Assembly: GCA_045605385.1 (NCBI GenBank)
Contig: JAZUPW010000031.1
Coordinates: 53,008 to 117,007 of the forward strand
Length of the DNA stretch: 64,000 nt
Source of the DNA: SIG607 sp045605385
GTDB lineage: Bacteria > Bacillota > Clostridia > Oscillospirales > Acutalibacteraceae
Reading direction: 5' to 3'
The position numbers and the translations under genes were made by a program. How positions within the stretch are numbered: the stretch's first letter is position 1; each line of letters starts with the position of its first letter. A model generated the notes under the pieces. It was not told the DNA's origin. It was given only the letters and a program-made list of their open reading frames with translations, and searched no databases. Shown here one piece after another: positions 26,365-36,700 of this stretch.

Positions 26365-28989
26365 TTATATAAGTTTTGCTAAAATCTTTTTAAGAAGCGC
26401 TAAATCGGAAACGTTAACAGAACCGTCACCGTTTATATCGGAACTTTCTGTTTCTTCACTTATTAACCTTGCAAGTTGTTTTTTAAGTATTGCAAGGTCG
26501 GAAACGTTTACAGTTCCGTCGCCGTTAACATCGCCGTATTCAGAAGAAACCGGTCTTTCGTAAAGCGTAATATCAAAGCTGTTGCTAACGCCCTCTATTG
26601 TAACGGTAATAGTCTGTTTGCCTGCCTGTTCAGGATAAAATCCGCTTACTTCATAACCGCCGTCTATAGCCGCCAATGAGCCGTCGCTGTATTTGACTGC
26701 GGTTTGCAATCCTGTAAGATCAAGTTCTTCACCAACATAATAGGCAGTCTTAAAAGGTGTTTTTAAAATCATAAGTTCAACAGCATAAACTGTGCCTATA
26801 TCCGCATTTCCGCCACCCTCTTTTTCTTCTACAGAGAACGAAAAATCAGAGGGGTTATTTGCACATTCAACCACTATTTCATAACCGCCGCCACACTCGA
26901 AGTTATAAACAAACGAATCGGTAAAGAAATCTATCATACGTCCGTTTTCGTAAATATTGAAAATAACCTCGGTATCGCCGTTTACGTTGAAACTATAATC
27001 AGACGTTTTATAAGGTGAAAAGTAATATTTACGTTTTTCGCCCTCGTAAGTGAAGGAAATTTCATTCTGTTCATCAAGCATTATGTAAGTTTTTTCTAAC
27101 GAGGTTACGGTTACGGTGTCTGTTAATCCGCTTTCGGTACAAGCCGTTATGGTTGCGGTTCCTGCACCGTGCAGTGTAACTAAACCGTTAGAAACAAAGG
27201 CAACACTTTCGTTATCAGAGTACCAACTTACTTTTTCAGATGCATCTTCAGGATACAGTTTTGCATTTAATTCAAAACTATCTTCATAACTGTAGCCTAC
27301 CAAATGAGAATAACCCTCTATTTCAATGCTATCGGCTTTTTTGGGCAAATACATATAATCAATACCGTTAAGTATTGCATATTCTTCGGCTGCGCTTCCC
27401 GCTTCGCATTTTATAAGATAACCGTATTGCTTTGTGTAACGAACTCTGTCGGCATCGAAATCATAATCAAAGAAATATCCAAAAGCGTAGTCGCCTATTT
27501 CGGTTATATGCGAAGGAATTTCAATAGTTTCAATATTGGTACAATCCATAAACGCATTTTCGCTTATTTTTGTAAGAGATTTTGGAAAAACAACCGAAGA
27601 AATTGACGAGCCGTAATTTTCAGAAGTGCGTCCGCTTTCGTTAAAGAATGCGCCTTCTGCCATAAGGGTTGTTCCCTCTCGTATAACGGCAGTTCCTTTA
27701 AGTGTGGGGTGAAAATCAATTAAATAATTATCGTAATAAAGAATACCGTCAATATAATTGGCATCATCGGCAACGTAAGCTGTATTGTTAAACGCGCCGT
27801 GTCCTATACGCTGTATATTAGGTCCTATTGTAACCTCTTTCAAACTGCCGCAATCAGTAAATGCCGAATCGCCTATTTCAATAAGGCTGTTGGGAAGTAC
27901 TACAGACTCTAAATCATCAAGATAGCAAAAAGCACCAAAGCCTATACGTAAAAGTGTTTCGGGCAAATAAACCGAATCAACGTCTGTAAGGAAAAACGCC
28001 TCGTTAGCAATTAAAGTTGTTCCTTCTCTTACGGCAACGTGACCTTTTTTTGTGTTCCACACAAAATCCTCTGTTACAGGGTCATAAAAGAAATAATCTC
28101 CGCTTAGAAGAACGGTATTAAGATACAGTACACCGTCATCCCAATTATCAAGACAATTGAAAAAAGCTGTGTTGTCAAATGCCTTGGCGCTTACCTCTTC
28201 AACCGTTTTTGGAAGACGTATACTTTCAAGTTTTATACAATCCTGAAATGCACCGCCGCCAAGATATTTTATACCGTCGGGTAAATCAATTTTGGTAATA
28301 TTTTCACAACTGAAGAAGGCTTCATCATCAATATGGGTAAGTTCATCATTAAAAGTAATTTCTTCAAGTTTTTTTGCCTGTGAAAAAGCATAACCCGCAA
28401 CCCTTTTTGTGCCTTTTTCTATATTGTATTCAGTTCTGCCGGAACCAATAGGATACGCTTTAAGTTCTGTGCCGTCAATTGTATAAAGAACACCGCCTAC
28501 CGATTTGTAAGACTTGCTGTTTTCATCTACATTAAAGCCATAAAGCGCATAGCAATTCACAAAAACAGAATCTTCTATTTCTGTAACCGATGCAGGAATT
28601 GTTATAGTTTCAAGAGCAATACACTCTGCAAAAGCATTTCTTCTTATTTCGGTTACAGTATTTGCAATTTCAACTTCTGTAAGCGCAGAAAACACACATT
28701 CCTCACCGCTGTACTCATCACTGCTGAATGCACACTGTCCTATAGACGTAATGCCTTCTTCAATAACTATTTTCTGCACCGAAGAAGCAAGATAAAGCCA
28801 TGGTGGCTGTTCGCCGTAATATGTATAGTCACACATTCTTCCGGTGCCGCTTATAGTGAGCACTCCGTTACTTAATTGCCAATATGCATCATCTCCGCAC
28901 ATTCCGCTATCTTCTGCAAAAACAGGAACAATGCAGAACATTTGCAAAACAAGGCACATAGCCATAAGAATAGTAATAAGTTTTTTCAA
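26365..28989 (-). CDS. Secreted BspA-like leucine-rich repeat protein with type I dockerin
   Basis: 874 aa from a TTG start at 28989: GGAGG lies 8 bases upstream and the signal peptide KKLITILMAMCLVLQMF follows directly; a farther upstream start would read through the promoter. Order: signal peptide (1-~25); BspA-type (LRR_5) repeats (~25-550; repeated I..-AF..C..L..I.IP units); Big_2-type Ig domain (~560-640; WYSDNESVAFVSNGLVTLHG); a beta domain (~640-735); Big_3-like Ig domain (~740-815; LDLTGLQTAVKYSDG); dockerin (819-874) with two canonical calcium loops, DVNGDGTVNVSD and DINGDGSVNVSD. It is a likely adhesive or binding component docked on a cohesin scaffold located elsewhere. No catalytic domain was recognised. 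Confidence 0.87.
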   Translation of the reverse strand: MKKLITILMAMCLVLQMFCIVPVFAEDSGMCGDDAYWQLSNGVLTISGTGRMCDYTYYGEQPPWLYLASSVQKIVIEEGITSIGQCAFSSDEYSGEECVFSALTEVEIANTVTEIRRNAFAECIALETITIPASVTEIEDSVFVNCYALYGFNVDENSKSYKSVGGVLYTIDGTELKAYPIGSGRTEYNIEKGTKRVAGYAFSQAKKLEEITFNDELTHIDDEAFFSCENITKIDLPDGIKYLGGGAFQDCIKLESIRLPKTVEEVSAKAFDNTAFFNCLDNWDDGVLYLNTVLLSGDYFFYDPVTEDFVWNTKKGHVAVREGTTLIANEAFFLTDVDSVYLPETLLRIGFGAFCYLDDLESVVLPNSLIEIGDSAFTDCGSLKEVTIGPNIQRIGHGAFNNTAYVADDANYIDGILYYDNYLIDFHPTLKGTAVIREGTTLMAEGAFFNESGRTSENYGSSISSVVFPKSLTKISENAFMDCTNIETIEIPSHITEIGDYAFGYFFDYDFDADRVRYTKQYGYLIKCEAGSAAEEYAILNGIDYMYLPKKADSIEIEGYSHLVGYSYEDSFELNAKLYPEDASEKVSWYSDNESVAFVSNGLVTLHGAGTATITACTESGLTDTVTVTSLEKTYIMLDEQNEISFTYEGEKRKYYFSPYKTSDYSFNVNGDTEVIFNIYENGRMIDFFTDSFVYNFECGGGYEIVVECANNPSDFSFSVEEKEGGGNADIGTVYAVELMILKTPFKTAYYVGEELDLTGLQTAVKYSDGSLAAIDGGYEVSGFYPEQAGKQTITVTIEGVSNSFDITLYERPVSSEYGDVNGDGTVNVSDLAILKKQLARLISEETESSDINGDGSVNVSDLALLKKILAKLI

Positions 28990-29062
28990 AATTGCCGCCT
29001 CCGTAAAAATAATAAATAGATTATACACCAAAACTGAAATTTAGTAAATAGTTTTATTTTAA

Positions 29063-29098
29063 AAAAGCAAGGTTTCATTAAAATGAAACCTTGCTTTT
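29063..29098 (-). terminator. Terminator of the first DUF4886-dockerin gene
   Basis: Long near-perfect stem AAAAGCAAGGTTTCATT / AATGAAACCTTGCTTTT followed by TTTT on the minus strand. A second hairpin, TATAGTTTT/AAAACTATA, lies closer to the stop (~29125-29150). Confidence 0.85.
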
Positions 29099-29145
29099 AA
29101 ATTCCTATTGGGATTTATTTCATTATATAGTTTTGCTGTGAAAAA

Positions 29146-32103
29146 CTATACAAGTCCTGCAACAATCTTTTTAAGAAGCGCTAAATCGGCAGCATTCGGT
29201 GTACCTAAGTTTTCATCTACGTTTGCATTCTTAACTTCATCGCTTTCGGTTGTAAGACCTGCTACAACCTTTTTAAGAAGCGCAAGATCAGCGGCATCTA
29301 CTCTGCTGTCACCGTTAATATCGCCCTGTTCGTACTCTTCTTCTTTAACTTCTTCAACAACTACGCTTTCCCAGGTCATAGTCATACCGCGATTAGTTTT
29401 ATCAGAAATCGATAACACCTGTAAAGCGTTGTTAAGCTGATACTCTTTAAGGGTAGGTGTTGTAATGGTAAGTTCAACTGTTTTTGCTGTTTCGGTAACG
29501 TCAAGGGTGATTTTTTCGCTTGTCGCAAAAAATGCCAAACCACCTTCATTACCATCATTAAAGGGGAACTCTGCCATACCTTCTCCTAAATCGTTAAATT
29601 TAAGTTCAGAAGATTTTAAAAGGTTGGAGGCACCAAGTCCTGTTCCCAAATAAACGGTTGAGTTGTTTGTATCTGCAGCACTTGCTTCACGAACGTTGGT
29701 GTAGGTAAGCGTAACCTTATAGGTAGTTTCAGGCTTAACGATGAAGGCTTCGCCGTTTTCATCACGAAGTATATAATCGCCTCGGCTTATCCACTGCCAA
29801 ACGGCACCCGCTTTCATATCACGAACTTCTTTGCCGCCTATCTTTGTAGAACCGCTTGAGGTAAAGCCGGAATGACGGTGAGCGTTACCCTCTTGAAGTG
29901 TATCGCCGTACTTACCGCCTGTAAGTCCGTAAGCGCCAAGTACACCGCGGTAGCCTTTCCATACGGGTTCTTGTAATTTGTGCTTAACGGTTGCCCAACC
30001 TGTCCAATAATTATCCGAAGTGGGATTTGTATCAGAGTTAATAGTAACTCCTGATTTATATGGAAGCATTTTAGCGTAAAGGGTTACGTCGCCTTCAATA
30101 AGAATAGATGTTCTTGCCTGTGTTGTTAATTCTTTATCTAAATACCAACCTGCAAAATATTCTTCTTCGGTATTAGGAACAGCATAGTTGATTTCAAAGG
30201 TAGAACCTTCGGTTAAATATTCTTCCTTGTAGCACTCTTCTTCGCCATTCATATAGGTTACGTCATAACCCTTCGGAATAACGGCTTCGCCCTTGTATAT
30301 TGGAATTTGTCCCTTTTCAATTAATTCAACTCTTACGTCGTCAACGTGCATAACGGTCGGTTGTACGTCTTCGGGCTGGCCCCAACTGTCATCAAGATAA
30401 ATACATAAAAGACCAACCTGATTATTACCAATATGGGTTTCATCAAGCGTTACTTCAAAGGAAATTCTTGTCCATTCCCCAACGTTTACGCTTTTACCGT
30501 AGGTATCACCGTAAAAACCGTATCCAACACTTTCTTCTGTAGCAAGCTGAGCAACGGGAGCAAGACCGTATTTAACGGTTTCCTTATCGCCTTTTTCAGA
30601 ATTTGCCAAATAAACCCAAGCCGAAATGCTGTATGTCTTACCTAAATCGGTTTCGTCAAAATACATTTTATCGTTACCGAATAAACGTGAAATTTTCAGC
30701 ATAACAGATTTCACTTGTTTATTAGCTGTTAAGTATTTTTTGTTTACAACAACCGAATTACCGCCGTTACCGGTGTGGTCAAGGCTTGAATATTTACCAG
30801 TACCGTTGTCAAGCACGGTTATTGTACTGCTGTTCGGGTCAATAAGGAAGTTCTTGGTTCTTTCGGTATAATAATATCTGTCCCACCAGCCTACAAAGAA
30901 GCCCGATTTTTGCTCGTCAAAACTCATTTCATTAACAAGAATTCGGTTAACGGCATCAATAGCCAATGCGCCTTCTTCTATATCGAGTTCGCCTTCGGGA
31001 ATATAAAGTTGTTTAATACCGTCATGGTTTTTAAATACACCCTTAGCAATAGCGTTTACTTTTTTACCGCCAAGGGTTGCGGGAATTTCTATAATTCCGT
31101 GCGCAGGTACTCTGCCCTTATAAAACATAACCTTTACGCCGTCACCATTGGGCATATAACGCCAGTCACCGTCTACGCAATACTCTTCGCCCGAAACCGC
31201 TTCGTGCGCAATTTCTTCTAATAACTGACACTCTTCTTGGTCAAGTTCTTCGGGGAAGAAGGTGTTATTTCTGCAATCAACACCGAATAACTTTTCAACC
31301 CAAATACAAGAAGCCAAATATCTTCCGCGATAGTTGAGATGACAAATAGGGTCGGTGTAAAGCGCACCGCCTGCAAGATGTTCAGAAACAGTAAGACTGC
31401 TTCCGTCTTCTTTGGTATTATAAAAATCACCAAAGCCAAAATCATCCTTTGCAATCTGAACAGCTTTACCAACCGGAATAATTTCATTCTCGGTAAGACC
31501 TATTTTTTCTGCCGCCTGTAAATAGGTTCTTTCAATAGCCGCAAAGTTTTCGGCGGTGTTGTTATAGTTGCCCGATTTTGGGTGATAATGTGTTTTTATA
31601 CATTCAGCACAATGACTCCAGGTCTGGTTTATAAATATTTCAGCCTGAGGCTCGTTTTCTTTAATAATGTCATAAAGGTCGGTAAGCCAAGGTTCACTTT
31701 CGGTCCAGTAGGTCGAAAAATTATCAGCAGAAGGCATTTCGTGTAAAGTAACAATATCATAATCAAACTTAGCAAAAGCCTTTTGCATTGTATTTACAGA
31801 CCAGTCAAACTCTTCACCGTTTCTTGCAAGAGCGTAAACCTCGCGTTCATCATTATAAAAGGTTACGTGCTGTTCAAGGCTGCAGCCGCCGTAATAAAGA
31901 ACGTAGGTTTCAACCTCTACTCCTAAGGTTTTTGCAATACGGTCAATAAACTGCGTAGAGTTACAGGAATAGCTGTTACCAATAGCCAATATACGAATAG
32001 GCTCGTCCTCCTTTGTTTGTGCCGTTTCTGCCGACACTGCAAAAGCAGGTACCATCGCAAAAACAATAGCAAGGCTTAATAAAACTGCCAACAATCTTTT
32101 CAT
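29146..32103 (-). CDS. DUF4886 (SGNH-like) esterase-type protein with InlB repeat, HRH module and dockerin
   Basis: 985 aa; SD AAGGAG before ATG. Order: signal peptide (1-~25); DUF4886 domain (~35-300) with ILAIGNSYSCNSTQF (GNS serine S44) and the D-x3-H-L-N block YTDPICHLNYRGRYLAS; a BspA-like strand-turn segment (~309-390; GVFKNHDGIKQLYIPEG); a CBM4/9-like jelly roll (~415-600); InlB B-repeat (~611-675); the GAYG/KYGD/HRH module (~680-910; LQEGNAHRH); dockerin (927-985). DUF4886 is related to SGNH/GDSL hydrolases, so a secreted carbohydrate esterase is a reasonable but unproven role. The second dockerin loop (NVDENLGTPNAAD) is one residue longer than normal. Monocistronic with its own promoter and terminator. 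Confidence 0.85.
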   Translation of the reverse strand: MKRLLAVLLSLAIVFAMVPAFAVSAETAQTKEDEPIRILAIGNSYSCNSTQFIDRIAKTLGVEVETYVLYYGGCSLEQHVTFYNDEREVYALARNGEEFDWSVNTMQKAFAKFDYDIVTLHEMPSADNFSTYWTESEPWLTDLYDIIKENEPQAEIFINQTWSHCAECIKTHYHPKSGNYNNTAENFAAIERTYLQAAEKIGLTENEIIPVGKAVQIAKDDFGFGDFYNTKEDGSSLTVSEHLAGGALYTDPICHLNYRGRYLASCIWVEKLFGVDCRNNTFFPEELDQEECQLLEEIAHEAVSGEEYCVDGDWRYMPNGDGVKVMFYKGRVPAHGIIEIPATLGGKKVNAIAKGVFKNHDGIKQLYIPEGELDIEEGALAIDAVNRILVNEMSFDEQKSGFFVGWWDRYYYTERTKNFLIDPNSSTITVLDNGTGKYSSLDHTGNGGNSVVVNKKYLTANKQVKSVMLKISRLFGNDKMYFDETDLGKTYSISAWVYLANSEKGDKETVKYGLAPVAQLATEESVGYGFYGDTYGKSVNVGEWTRISFEVTLDETHIGNNQVGLLCIYLDDSWGQPEDVQPTVMHVDDVRVELIEKGQIPIYKGEAVIPKGYDVTYMNGEEECYKEEYLTEGSTFEINYAVPNTEEEYFAGWYLDKELTTQARTSILIEGDVTLYAKMLPYKSGVTINSDTNPTSDNYWTGWATVKHKLQEPVWKGYRGVLGAYGLTGGKYGDTLQEGNAHRHSGFTSSGSTKIGGKEVRDMKAGAVWQWISRGDYILRDENGEAFIVKPETTYKVTLTYTNVREASAADTNNSTVYLGTGLGASNLLKSSELKFNDLGEGMAEFPFNDGNEGGLAFFATSEKITLDVTETAKTVELTITTPTLKEYQLNNALQVLSISDKTNRGMTMTWESVVVEEVKEEEYEQGDINGDSRVDAADLALLKKVVAGLTTESDEVKNANVDENLGTPNAADLALLKKIVAGLV

Positions 32104-32141
32104 AATTTACAACTCCTTATAAAGTAATTTTCACAATAATT

Positions 32142-32170
32142 ATTATACACGTTTAAATTTACTGCGACAA
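32142..32170 (-). promoter_or_regulatory. Sigma-A promoter of the first DUF4886 gene
   Basis: Minus strand: TTGTCG (32170-32165), 17 bp, TATAAT (32147-32142), ~39 bp before the ATG at 32103. Confidence 0.7.
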
Positions 32171-32380
32171 CACAAAAAATGTCATATTTTCTATGAAAAA
32201 AGGCAAATTATGACATAATAATTATAGCATAATATCACGTTTTGTAAATGTAAAAATCGTTACATTTTTTGTCATAATCGTTACTTTGAGTTAATTATAG
32301 CAATCAATTATAGGTATTTATATGAAATTTTAGTCACAAAATATAAAATTTTAATCAGAAACCCCAAACCTTAAATTATA

Positions 32381-32463
32381 TTAAAACGGACGATACACAA
32401 ATCCGCCCCTCGCTGAAAAATCAATTCCACATCGTAGGGGCGAACATGGTTCGCCCGTTTTAA
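32381..32463. repeat. Short palindromic repeat element (~83 bp)
   Basis: Terminal inverted repeats TTAAAACGGACGA and, on the opposite strand at the right end, TTAAAACGGGCGA enclose nested hairpins: GGGCGAAC/GTTCGCCC (perfect 8 bp, 32438-32456) and CGCCCCT/AGGGGCG. It resembles the small GC-richer palindromic repeats scattered between genes in gut Clostridia. It lies just after the stop at 32485 and may double as its terminator. The rest of the 32171-32380 gap is AT-rich with no recognised feature. Confidence 0.6.
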
Positions 32464-32484
32464 ATTCATTTTTAATTTCAAAAA

Positions 32485-33576
32485 CTACACAAGTCCTGCG
32501 ACAATCTTTTTAAGAAGCGCTAAATCGGCAGCATTCGGTGTACCTAAATTTTCATCCACGTTTGTGTTTTTAACTTCATCGCTTTCGGTTGTAAGACCTG
32601 CTACAACCTTTTTAAGAAGTGCAAGATCAGAAGCATTAACTGTGCCATCTCCGTTAATGTCTCCCTGCTCATAAGACACTTCGCCCGTAACAGCCTCATG
32701 AGCAATGCGTCTTAATAATTTACAGTCGGCTTCATCAAGAACTTCGGGGACAAAGGTTACTTCTCTGCTATCTATTCCTAACAAACTTTCAACAAAAACA
32801 AGTGATGCTAAATATCTGCCTCGGTGATTCAAATGGCTTAAATTATCGGCATATAGAGCATTGTTCGCTAATGTTTCAGCAACGATAAGCTTACCGTTTT
32901 CTTTTGTGTTGTATATATCACCGTATCCGTATTTATCTTTAGCAAGCTGAATAGCTTTTCCCGATTTAATAATATCGTTTTTTGTAAGGCCAACCTTTTC
33001 GGCGGCTCGGTTGTAACAACTTTCTATTTGATTAAACATAGCGGTGCTGCTTTCCCAAGGAACAGCAAAATTAGGGCGTTTTTCAGTGGCTTTTTCATTA
33101 CAAAGAGACCACGTCTGATGCATTTTTATTTGCGCATCGGGCTGATTTTCACTTATTATATCATAAAGATTATTAACCCAAGGATTTTCTTGTGTCCAAT
33201 ATGAAAAAAAGGCGTCACAAAGTGTAGAACCCTGTTGAATTGTTATATAGTTGTAATTATGTAAAGCAAAAGCCTTCTGCATAGTGTTAATTTGCCAATT
33301 AAGATTTTCCCCTTTTGTTGCAAGTGCATATACAGTAGAAGCATTATTATAAAAATTCACGTGTTGCTGTATACTGCAACCGGGATAATACAGACTGTAG
33401 GTTTCGGTTTTTATTCCCAAAGAAGCCGTAATTTCATCTACATACTGTGTAGCATTATTAGAATAGCTGTTGCCAATAGCTAATATTTTTATAGTTTGAC
33501 TGTTTTGCTGTGCGCTTACAGGTATTAACAAGAACAAAAACACAACACTTATTGCCATAACAATAAGTTTTTTCAT
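32485..33576 (-). CDS. Minimal DUF4886-dockerin protein
   Basis: 363 aa, the smallest member of the local family: signal peptide (1-~22), DUF4886 domain (~28-295) and dockerin (305-363) with nothing between. GNS serine S37 in ILAIGNSYSNN; TIQQGSTLCD; the D-x3-H-L-N block is YADNLSHLNHRGRYLAS. Secreted and presumably scaffold-bound; an esterase-like role is inferred from the SGNH relation only. The dockerin tail is nearly identical to that of the 29146-32103 protein, including the extended second loop NVDENLGTPNAAD, so the tail was probably shared by recent duplication. GGGG-type SD (AGGGGTG) before ATG. Confidence 0.85.
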   Translation of the reverse strand: MKKLIVMAISVVFLFLLIPVSAQQNSQTIKILAIGNSYSNNATQYVDEITASLGIKTETYSLYYPGCSIQQHVNFYNNASTVYALATKGENLNWQINTMQKAFALHNYNYITIQQGSTLCDAFFSYWTQENPWVNNLYDIISENQPDAQIKMHQTWSLCNEKATEKRPNFAVPWESSTAMFNQIESCYNRAAEKVGLTKNDIIKSGKAIQLAKDKYGYGDIYNTKENGKLIVAETLANNALYADNLSHLNHRGRYLASLVFVESLLGIDSREVTFVPEVLDEADCKLLRRIAHEAVTGEVSYEQGDINGDGTVNASDLALLKKVVAGLTTESDEVKNTNVDENLGTPNAADLALLKKIVAGLV

Positions 33577-33605
33577 AATAACACCCCTAACACAAATATA
33601 TATTT

Positions 33606-33634
33606 ATAATACTACATTTATCGAAAAATATCAA
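33606..33634 (-). promoter_or_regulatory. Sigma-A promoter of the minimal DUF4886 gene
   Basis: Minus strand: TTGATA (33634-33629), 17 bp, TATTAT (33611-33606), ~30 bp before the ATG. Confidence 0.7.
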
Positions 33635-33671
33635 TCAAACATATTTTCTGTTTAAAAAACAATATTAATAT

Positions 33672-33712
33672 AACAAAAAACTCTCTTACCGAATTAATAA
33701 GAGAGTTTTTGA
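33672..33712 (-). terminator. Terminator of the duplicated DUF4886 gene
   Basis: Stem AAAAACTCTCTTA / TAAGAGAGTTTTT followed by GTTATATTAATATT on the minus strand, 6 bases past the stop at 33718. Confidence 0.75.
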
Positions 33713-33717
33713 TTATG

Positions 33718-36700
33718 TTATACAAGTCCAGCAATCTTCTTCTTTAATGCGGCTAAGTCTGCGGCATTCGGTGTTGCTGTGCCATCACCGTCTACGTCAG
33801 GGTTAACTACCTCATTGTCATCAAGAGAAGTAAGACCTGCTATAACCTTCTTAAGTATTGCAAGGTCAGAAGCATTAACACTTCCGTCCCCGTTAACGTC
33901 ACCCTGTATGTATTCAGGTTCTTCTTCGCCGTATACAGCTTCCACAGGGAAAGAATCTTCATCTATATCCCAGTTATTTTCTGCTGTTTTTGGAAGTACA
34001 ATTTTGTTTAGACCGTCAACGTACTTAAATATTGTATGGCCAATAGCGTTAACAACCTTACCGCCTATTGTTTCGGGCACTTCAACAACGCCGTTTTCTG
34101 CAACAGTACCGCCGAAGTGTGTAATTTTAACGCCTTCGCCGTTATCAACAACACGCCAGTTATCAATAATACTGTCTTGTTCGCCCGTTACTGCTTCGTG
34201 AGCAATTTCACGAAGAATCTTACATTCTTCACCGTCAAGTGCGTCGGGCACGAAGTTTGAAGTACGGCAATCAATACCCAAAATAAATTCTACCCAAACA
34301 CAGGAAGCAATATATCTGCCGCGCAAATTCAAGTGGTCAACGTTGTCGGTATAAAGTGCACCGCCCGCTAAATGCTCGGTGGCAGTAAGGCTTCCGCCGC
34401 CCTCTTTGGTGTTATAAAAATCACCGAATCCAAACTCATCTTTTGCAAGCTGAATAGCCTTGCCTATAGGCATAATTTTGTCGTAAGAAAGACCAAGCTT
34501 ATCGGCAGCCTTTTCGTAACAATCCTCAATTACACCGAACATTTCTTTGGTGTTCTTGTAATTTGTTTTCCAATACGGGTCGTTACCAATAGCGCAATCG
34601 TGACAGAAAGACCAAGTCTGGTGAATAAGTACTTCTGCCTGAGGCTCGTTTTCTTTTATAATATCGTAAAGCTGTGTCAAGTATGGTTCGCTTTCGGTCC
34701 AATAAGTAGAGAAAACGTCACTGCCCGACGGCGACTGCTGAATGGTTACGTAATCGTAATCGTGCAGACTAAACGCTTTTTGCATTGTGTTAATGCCCCA
34801 GTTAAGTTTTTCGCCTTCTGTGGCAAGCGCGTAAACAGTTGATTCATTATTATAGTAATTAACGTGTTGCTTAATTGTACAACCTGGGTAATAAAGGCTG
34901 TATGCTTCAACCGCTACACCAAGGCTCTTTGCTATAGCGTCAATAAAATGTGTTGAGTTGTTAGAAAAACTGTTGCCAATTGCAAGAATTCTTATAGGTT
35001 CAGGCACTATTTCTTCCACCTCTATCTTCTTCCAGGTTACGTTATATCCTCTGTTTGTTGTATCACTTAAACTCAATACGGGTAAAAGTCCTGCAGACGT
35101 AAAGGTTTCAAGCGAAGGTGTTTTTATGGTAAGTTCTATAGTTTTGTCTTCAGCAGTTACTTCTAATGCCTTTTTGTCAGTTTCGGTATTAAACTGTAAA
35201 GAAGTTTCACTGCCGTCAACAAAACCTATAGTACCGAACCCGCTTGTTGTATCGTAAAGTTCACCGCTAACGTCATAAAGTTTAATATCTTCGGTAAACA
35301 TAAGATTTGTGGGCGAAAGACCTGTGCCCAAGTAAACGTAAGCTTCTCTGCCTTCGGTTGCATCTGCGGTCTTTTCGTTTGTATAAGTAAGGGTTACTTT
35401 ATATTCGGTATCGGGCTTAACAATAAATGCTTCGCCGCTTTCGTTTCTTAAAATGTAATCGCCGTGGAATATCCATTCCCAAGCAGCACCGGCACGCATA
35501 TCGCGCACCTCGTAGCCGTTTATTTTGGTTGTGCCTGCAACGTTATAGCCTGCATGACGGTGAGCATTACCCTCGGCAATTACGTCACCGTAACGTCCGT
35601 CGTTAACACCGTAAGCACCAAGAAGTCCGCGGTAAGTAGCCCACTGTTTTTCCCTTATGGTATGCTTAACGGCGCCAAAACCTGTAAAGTAATTTGACGA
35701 AGTTGCTTCTTTATCCGCTTCAATAGTAAGACTGTTTGCATAAGGAAGCATTTTTGCATAAAGTGTGGTATCTGAAATTACTTTAACCGTAGAAGAAGCA
35801 GGCTTTGTTAAGGCTTCATCTAAATACCAACCAGCAAAATACTGTTCTTTGGTATTTGTTACAACGCGGTCAATAGTGTAATCCGAATCCTCGGGAACGT
35901 CTTTAACCTCTGCATAGATTTTTTCACCCTGCATATAGGTTACAGTATAGCCTGTAGGCTCTACAAACTCGCCCTTAATTACGGGAATATTGCCTTCGTA
36001 TACCTCGTAAACCTTAATATCATCTAAATAAAATTTAGACGGTGTCATATCTGCCGTGGCGCCCCAACGGTCATCAAGATAAATACCTAAAAGACCAATT
36101 TGGTCATTACCAACGTGTTTTTCGTCAAGCGTTACGTTAAATTCAAGTTGAGTCCATTCACCAACGTTAACTTTTTTGGTGTAAGTAGTACCATAGAAAC
36201 TATAACCTGCGGTATCGGCTGCCGTTGTAGCGGCAATAGAGGTCATACCGTATTTAAAGTTATCACTCTTTCCGCTGTCGCGGTCACTTTGTTCAAGATA
36301 TACCCAGAAAGAAATATTGAAGGTCTTTCCTAAATCTTCTTGTGTAAAATATTGTTTATCTTCACCGAAAAGACGCGCAACCTTAATAAGAACGTGTGAA
36401 TTAAGGCTTTGTGAAGAAGAATAGTTTTTCTCAATATAAATACTTTTACCACCGTTGCCTGTGTGGTCAACATCGGCAAAACCATATTTACCTTCTACAA
36501 GCATTGTTGCATTTTCTCTGCCTGCAGTTGGGTCTATAAGGAAGTTTTTCTCTCTTCTGTTGCCTTGATAAACGTTCCACCAACTCTGGAAATAACCGCC
36601 CGTGGTAATTTGCTTATCAAAGGTCATTTTATTAACAGACACCTTGTTTACTGCAACAATATCAAAGGCGCCTTCTTCTACGTCAAGGTCGTGTTCGGGA

